A stretch of DNA of 64,000 nt from Trichobilharzia regenti (taxonomy: Eukaryota > Platyhelminthes > Trematoda > Strigeidida > Schistosomatidae), in contig OX235270.1 in assembly GCA_944472135.2 (NCBI GenBank), forward strand, positions 69,701,668-69,765,667. The letters are read 5' to 3'. The notes under the pieces were generated by a model. It was not told the origin of the DNA and made no database searches. It saw nothing but the letters and a program-made list of their open reading frames with translations. Of this stretch, positions 59,463 through 64,000 are shown in pieces; position 1 is the stretch's first letter, and each line of letters starts with the position of its first letter. The position numbers and the translations under genes were made by a program.

Positions 59463-60265
59463 AGCAAGATGCAGCCAGACGGTACTGCTACGATTTAATT
59501 CATTGACAAACTATCTGGATTTAAGCAGATACGATAATGACTAAAGTGATATACTTTTAAGACTTGCAGCGGTTGGTTATTCCTCATAACAATTAGCCAC
59601 AGCAATCATCACTGAACATTGGATGATGACCTTCCTTGTTTGAGTCGATTTGTTTAACTGAAGGCTTCCGGTCGAGCACCTACGCCATTCGGGATGCCAT
59701 CGTGTAACATTCGTTCGTGCCTGCACGATCCCTAGCTAGTTAAGCAATCACCTCGTACTCTGATATCGTCCCGAAATATAATTCATAATATGTCCAGGCA
59801 GTTCAAGTGTTTTGCTTTGCCTCTGATCTACGCGGAACCAATACTATATAAGTTGCGGACATTAGATTTTGCGTTAGTATCCTTCTTACTATCCATGAAC
59901 GTCAACTCTCTTAGCCTATAAAGACTTCTTATCTCACCATTATGTTTTCATAGTGAGTTGTTGTGTTGCTCTATTTGACCGAACTAGCGTACATGTATAT
60001 CCTAGTACTTCGCATTTGTTATTGTGGCCTAACATTGTCATTACTCGACATCCACAAAGTAAATCAAAAGGCACTTGAGAAGATGTAAGAACGTATATTC
60101 TCCCAGTAATCAAAATTTAAAAGTTGGGCGAGTACAATGTTTCAGTTGTTATCACACAATCTTTACAGTGATAAACAAGTCAAAGTCCAGTCACATAGTG
60201 AAAGTATCCTATGATGATGAATAATCAAATGGGTCACTACAGAGTTACAGGATTTTATTATTAGC
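58536..60265. other. No gene recognised
   Basis: AT-rich DNA with an AT tract at 59417-59459. The ORF through the tract (59308-59544) is a repeat artefact. Confidence 0.5.
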
Positions 60266-60450
60266 TGACATCAGTTAGACAACCACTAGAAAACCGGGGA
60301 ATACTGGGCGGCTGTTTCGTCCTAGTTCGGGATTATTCAGAGTACGCACTCACTGGGGTTCGAGTCCAGGACCTCTCGGTCACACTTTGAGCTCGTAGAC
60401 TATTATGCTACTGAGCCTGATCCCACTGCCCATCAATTCCAAGTTCTACC
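60266..60450 (-). repeat. Family C repeat with mutated hammerhead
   Basis: Minus strand: B-box ggactcgaacccc, then GTACT, CTGAATA (core G lost), GTCC-like stem partly changed, GGACGAAACAGC and CCAGTATTC. Close to the intact copy at 37.8 kb but not expected to cleave. Confidence 0.75.
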
Positions 60451-60954
60451 TTTTTATCAGGAGTCTGAGGAAATCAATTTCCCCGCACTACCAGTTCTGT
60501 TTTACCAAGTAAAATTCAAACCATTCTCTTGCTTTTCTAACACTTTAGACTTTGCTCTATATTTTGGAAAGATTTATCCAAGAATTAGGCCTTACTCTAG
60601 TCCTGAAGACAAACTCTGACCATCAAGTCATATGCAAAAAGTTTCAGTGCATATAACAGGTGCAGCTATGATATTTGTTTGTTTAATTTTATAAGGTAAT
60701 TCTGATTCTATTTTCTGTTTCCTTCAAAAGAAAGGTACTTAATGAATGCATTTTTCTTTACCAAATGAATTTCCTTTCGTTAACATACTAAGTTGGTACC
60801 TTGTAATGTTCATTGTGAGTAGTTGAAGAACCTTGACAATAATAACACTGAACAATCAATAAATCAGTAAAATCACAACTACGCTATCTCATTTTCTGAC
60901 TTTGTAGGCTAAATGACTTAAATAAGTGTGAATTATTATTTTTTACGATTTGAT

Positions 60955-61300
60955 CACGGATTGATATTAGTTTGAGAAACATTGAGAACCAGGGATTATT
61001 GGACAGCTGTTACATCCCAGTTTGGGAACCATCAACAGTACTGACCCACTGGAGTTCGAACCCAGGACCTTCCGGTGACAAGTCAGGCTTGCATACCATT
61101 CAGCCAGTGGGAGCCGATTTAACGGCCAGTGCATGAATTCTAACTTCCACCGATTCGTGATTTAGTGCGACCACCAACCAATATCGTCGGTAGGACATCG
61201 ATCTTCACACTTGACTGGATGGACCCCACTGGTCACGACTTCTCACTAGAACTCCAGGAAACTCCATCCTGTAGCAAATGGCTACCGAGCATCAGATTAA
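60955..61300 (-). repeat. Family C repeat, longest copy
   Basis: Minus strand: 5' extension (ctggagttctagtgagaagt, gtcctaccgacgatattgg, ggccgttaaatcggctccca), tRNA-like head with B-box gggttcgaactcc, decayed hammerhead (cagctgtccaataatcc), and the flank aatgtttctcaaac. It defines the 5' extension that precedes the tRNA-like part in this family. Confidence 0.75.
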
Positions 61301-62080
61301 TTTTCTATATTTGGTTTGTAAGGAATAGTTTTTTTTTTCAATGGTTCTCTAACTGATATAAATCCGTCATCAATTTGTAAAAATAAACAAATTTATTCCC
61401 TACAAACCAACTATGGTGAATTATTTTCTTAGAAATCTACTTCAAGTGCAGTCGTTCGGATTGAAATTGTCTAACTATATATATATATATATATATAACT
61501 GATATTATCAACTCCTTGTTTCAAAATGTTTGCAGCCACCTTCGATTTTAAATTTTATTATAATTTTAATATGTATCTAACTTTAACAGTGTAAAGAAAA
61601 CAATTTTATTGACTTGTTTACTTTGTATGCGATTTTCTATAGTTCATACGACTTGACCCGAGCGAAATTCAGGTTACTCCATTTCCCTTATATATTGAAC
61701 CATATTTGTTAAAAAAAAGGTTTATAATGTCATTCTTTTTTTGATATAAACGCCCCACTCAAGCTGTACATTTTTAGCCACGCATTCATAAACTGATTCA
61801 CTGAAACAACAAAAACCGTGCATGGATTAGAGATCTTGAGGAGTTCTAGATGCAAGTGAAGTCTGCAGAATGCTCCCACCATACGCTAGGACTGATAATA
61901 TGTTGCTTTGGTGAAGAAAAACATTCATGCAAGTAATTATCTCCAGAATACAGATAAAAAGGAGTCCACTAACGAGGTTTTCTGCAGAAGTGAATAAGTA
62001 GGCAGGCATTTTATTTGATTACAAAACGTTTGTTATCAGGTTATTTTTCCAAATCCAAGTGATTGATTATGTTTGATCGA
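61301..62080. other. No gene confidently recognised
   Basis: Contains an AT tract at 61477-61497 and one possible minus-strand exon at 61800-61722 discussed in the findings. Confidence 0.4.
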
Positions 62081-62084
62081 AATG

Positions 62085-62490
62085 CTCGGTCTCAATTTAT
62101 ATGTCGACTCCTGGTACGGACGTTTCGACGATGTCCAAGGATTAACTTCAAGTTATTTTGAATAGTGGTTGCTAGCAGCGGAATTCAGAATGCACATTTA
62201 ATCTTGCTTACGGCTTAGCTGGATACACCTGCATTCCTAGAAAGTGAGCGTTTCTGTCCAGCATAACCAGTCAACGGAAAATGCGAGACTGATCCCCTGC
62301 ACAAGAGGTGACTCTTGACGCTTAGTGCCTAATGCTTTGGCTTTTGAAACGATGGGTCCAGGATTTGAGTCTCAATGGGAACACTCATCCCCTATTAGAG
62401 ATGCAGGTACATCCAGCTGACTAGTTCGTAGTAGGATCAAGTGTATATCCTATATTCCATTGCTAGTCACCACCAACCATACTAACAAAC
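62085..62490. repeat. Inverted pair of decayed Sm-alpha-like repeats
   Basis: A minus copy at 62250-62155 (gcaggtgtatccagctaagc on that strand) and a plus copy at 62285-62490 with head, tttgagtctca as decayed B-box, and hammerhead region tacatccagctgactagttc. Cores read CTAAGCC and CTGACTA and the GAAA is lost, so both are dead. Confidence 0.72.
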
Positions 62491-63405
62491 TCTATTGTTT
62501 GTTATAGGTTTCGTTTATTACTAATATTGCAAAGTTGTAAATGTATCTTTGAATGTAGCACCCTACAAAGTTATTATCCCTGTCAATAATATATGAACAC
62601 AAGCAGGATTAGTTCGATAACAATAAGTATGCTAAGTAATAATAATAACGATATATACGTATGAAATAGATAGTTACCTATGCACTGACCACTATACTTT
62701 CATACTATGAAGATAAATGCACAGATTACACAGAAAATGTATAATTCATCTACACCTACTGTGTAAGCTAAAGGTGCTGTGACAGCGAAACAACCTGCAT
62801 ATAAATAGACATAAATATACCTACAAACCAAGTCATAGATTTAAGGCTTCCTTCTATTTTATGAAATGAAGAATAGTTGTAAAAATGATTCTTTATCCAG
62901 TTCATTGTTGAAAAGCTAGAATAATTCACTAAACTGAAGGTGGTTCGAGGAAAAAAGAAGTTTAAGTGATAACAGCAGGGGTAAATCAATATATAGAATT
63001 CCGAGCCAATCTACTCCTGAATGTAACCAACCTGTCAATTTCATATTTTACATAAGAGGAGGTAGACATAACTGCAAGAATCGTTTTAAAAAGTGAACGT
63101 TTAAGGTGTAGGGAACAGTAGTCCATTAGAAACTCCACGAGTACTGATTACAGATATGATGTGAAACATTATGTAGACATCACACAGACTAACAGATAAA
63201 TGTTTTTCATTATCATTCGCCTGATACGGATTACTGTGTGAAATCAGGTAGAAACAGGTAGTTTTGTTCCTAACCTAAAAAAATGTTTAGACACAACTTT
63301 TGTCAGTTTGTAGTAACTTCAAAAGATAATATAGTTCTTCCCTTAGTAGAATTATCCATTGTCATGCTGGTAAGCATAAGCACAGCTCTTTCTTTGGACA
63401 CTAAT
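62491..63405. other. No gene recognised
   Basis: AT-rich sequence; see rejected items for a hydrophobic segment near 62.7 kb. Confidence 0.45.
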
Positions 63406-63407
63406 AA

Positions 63408-63490
63408 CTAGTGTGATGTGTCTAGTCCTTTCTTTAGTGCAGACTGAATTCTATCAGTCAGGTTTGCAATGTGGACACCATTCTAGGTAG
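63408..63490 (+). repeat. PLE end fragment
   Basis: Matches the reverse complement of 11993-12075 (ctagtgtgatgtgtctagtc, gactgaattctatcagtcag, ggtttgcaatgtgg). Only the terminal, non-coding piece is present. Confidence 0.75.
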
Positions 63491-63757
63491 CTCGCTAGCC
63501 ATCACGGTGCACATTGATTTGATGATATTAGATAGTTCCTTCAAGGTTGCAGATACGCCTTGCTAACAAATGCCAACTAGCACGAAACCTAGGTCCAAGG
63601 CTTCCTGCCGACTGCCTCTAACCATCTAATGAGCACAATTCTTTTTATGTTCTTTTTTTGAATAGTGAAAACACCCATCAGTGAAAACGGTAAGAAAATG
63701 ATGTGCACAATTGACTGTAACCATAATTATTACTTGACTAACAGATAAGGAAATCAA

Positions 63758-64000
63758 CTACACAGCCAACACTTCAGAATCAAATGACTCATCATTTCCT
63801 ATTTCTATTAATTTATAGCATACTGTGATAGTTACCGATGAGTGTTTCCCCCAACATTTGAGCCCGAAGCTCCAACTCAAACCTGATAGCTGATAAGCAC
63901 TGGACTCATATTTGGCTGCGAGATCCATGAGTACTTGATTGCCTTTTTTAGTGAAATTAGTCCAACCATAAAGAATATCATGCCATGTGGTGAGAATGTT
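63758..64000 (-). CDS. COMM-domain-like protein, partial exon at window edge
   Basis: An open frame enters from the right edge on the minus strand: NILTTWHDILYGWTNF, then NQVLMDLAAKYESSAYQLSG and LSWSFGLKCWGKHSS. A usable donor, gtaact, follows at 63838, so coding probably ends at 63839 in phase 0. Read through, the frame stops at 63758. The run L-x-x-L-x-W-x-hydrophobic-x-L after a helical stretch resembles the start of a COMM domain, and the upstream TW...(helix) spacing is closest to COMMD10. COMMD proteins act in the Commander endosomal-recycling complex. The evidence is a short pattern match by eye; the domain's second half has not been located. Confidence 0.4.
   Translation of the reverse strand, partial: NILTTWHDILYGWTNFTKKGNQVLMDLAAKYESSAYQLSGLSWSFGLKCWGKHSSVTITVCYKLIEIGNDESFDSEVLAV

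Noticed and set aside
62700..62800. Hydrophobic minus-strand segment CFAVTAPLAYTVGVDELYIF after a tatatgcag acceptor
   Set aside because: It could be a membrane exon, but its phase does not fit the donor at 63838, the frame soon stops, and it does not match any GluN1 helix.
1..64000. CRISPR array, bacterial operon, or viral genome
   Set aside because: No spaced direct repeats of that kind, no compact gene clusters; long introns and eukaryotic retroelements throughout.

Overview
The window looks like nuclear DNA of a blood fluke (genus Schistosoma or a close relative). It is AT-rich, has very long introns, and carries a dense mix of schistosome-type repeats: RTE-clade retrotransposons, Penelope-like elements (PLEs) with GIY-YIG endonuclease domains, a CR1/SR1-like element, several tRNA-derived SINEs, and Sm-alpha-type repeats with hammerhead ribozymes. 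The assignment comes from motif recognition alone; no database was searched.

Host genes are sparse and split into small exons. The best supported is the 3' part of an NMDA-type glutamate receptor subunit (GluN1-like) on the minus strand. Four consecutive exons at 55145-55002, 53829-53643, 44123-43873 and 40914-40363 join with matching intron phases (0, 1, 0). They encode the second half of the ligand-binding domain, the last membrane helix and a long C-terminal tail ending in a PDZ-type motif. Two glycine-contact positions appear changed relative to vertebrate GluN1. Other host candidates are an intact two-helix membrane protein (8168-7812, minus), a COMM-domain-like exon cut by the right edge (minus), and a tentative two-exon gene on the plus strand (24220-28191).

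The rest is mostly repeats. An almost intact RTE element with 11-bp target-site duplications fills 31276-34518, broken by one frame change near its 3' end. Three decayed relatives lie at 1.4-2.8, 14.2-15.0 and 25.6-26.5 kb. Two internally deleted derivatives (4.4-4.8 and 58.3-58.5 kb) keep only the two ends. A second RTE-like family at 55.5-57.5 kb is inverted head-to-head, as twin priming would produce. A CR1/SR1-like remnant lies on the minus strand at 9.9-11.2 kb.

PLE remnants are the most striking repeats. Three (26.5-27.7, 36.0-37.2 and 49.9-51.7 kb) share one layout: a short endonuclease-end ORF between long inverted repeats. A fourth at 12.0-13.6 kb keeps RT and endonuclease but is split by a SINE. 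Palindromes at 17.4-17.8 and 30.2-30.6 kb look like the inverted repeats without the ORF. Two classes of tRNA-headed repeat carry hammerhead ribozyme cores; one intact-looking copy of each is present (37865-37910 and 50915-50961), with decayed copies often in head-to-head pairs.
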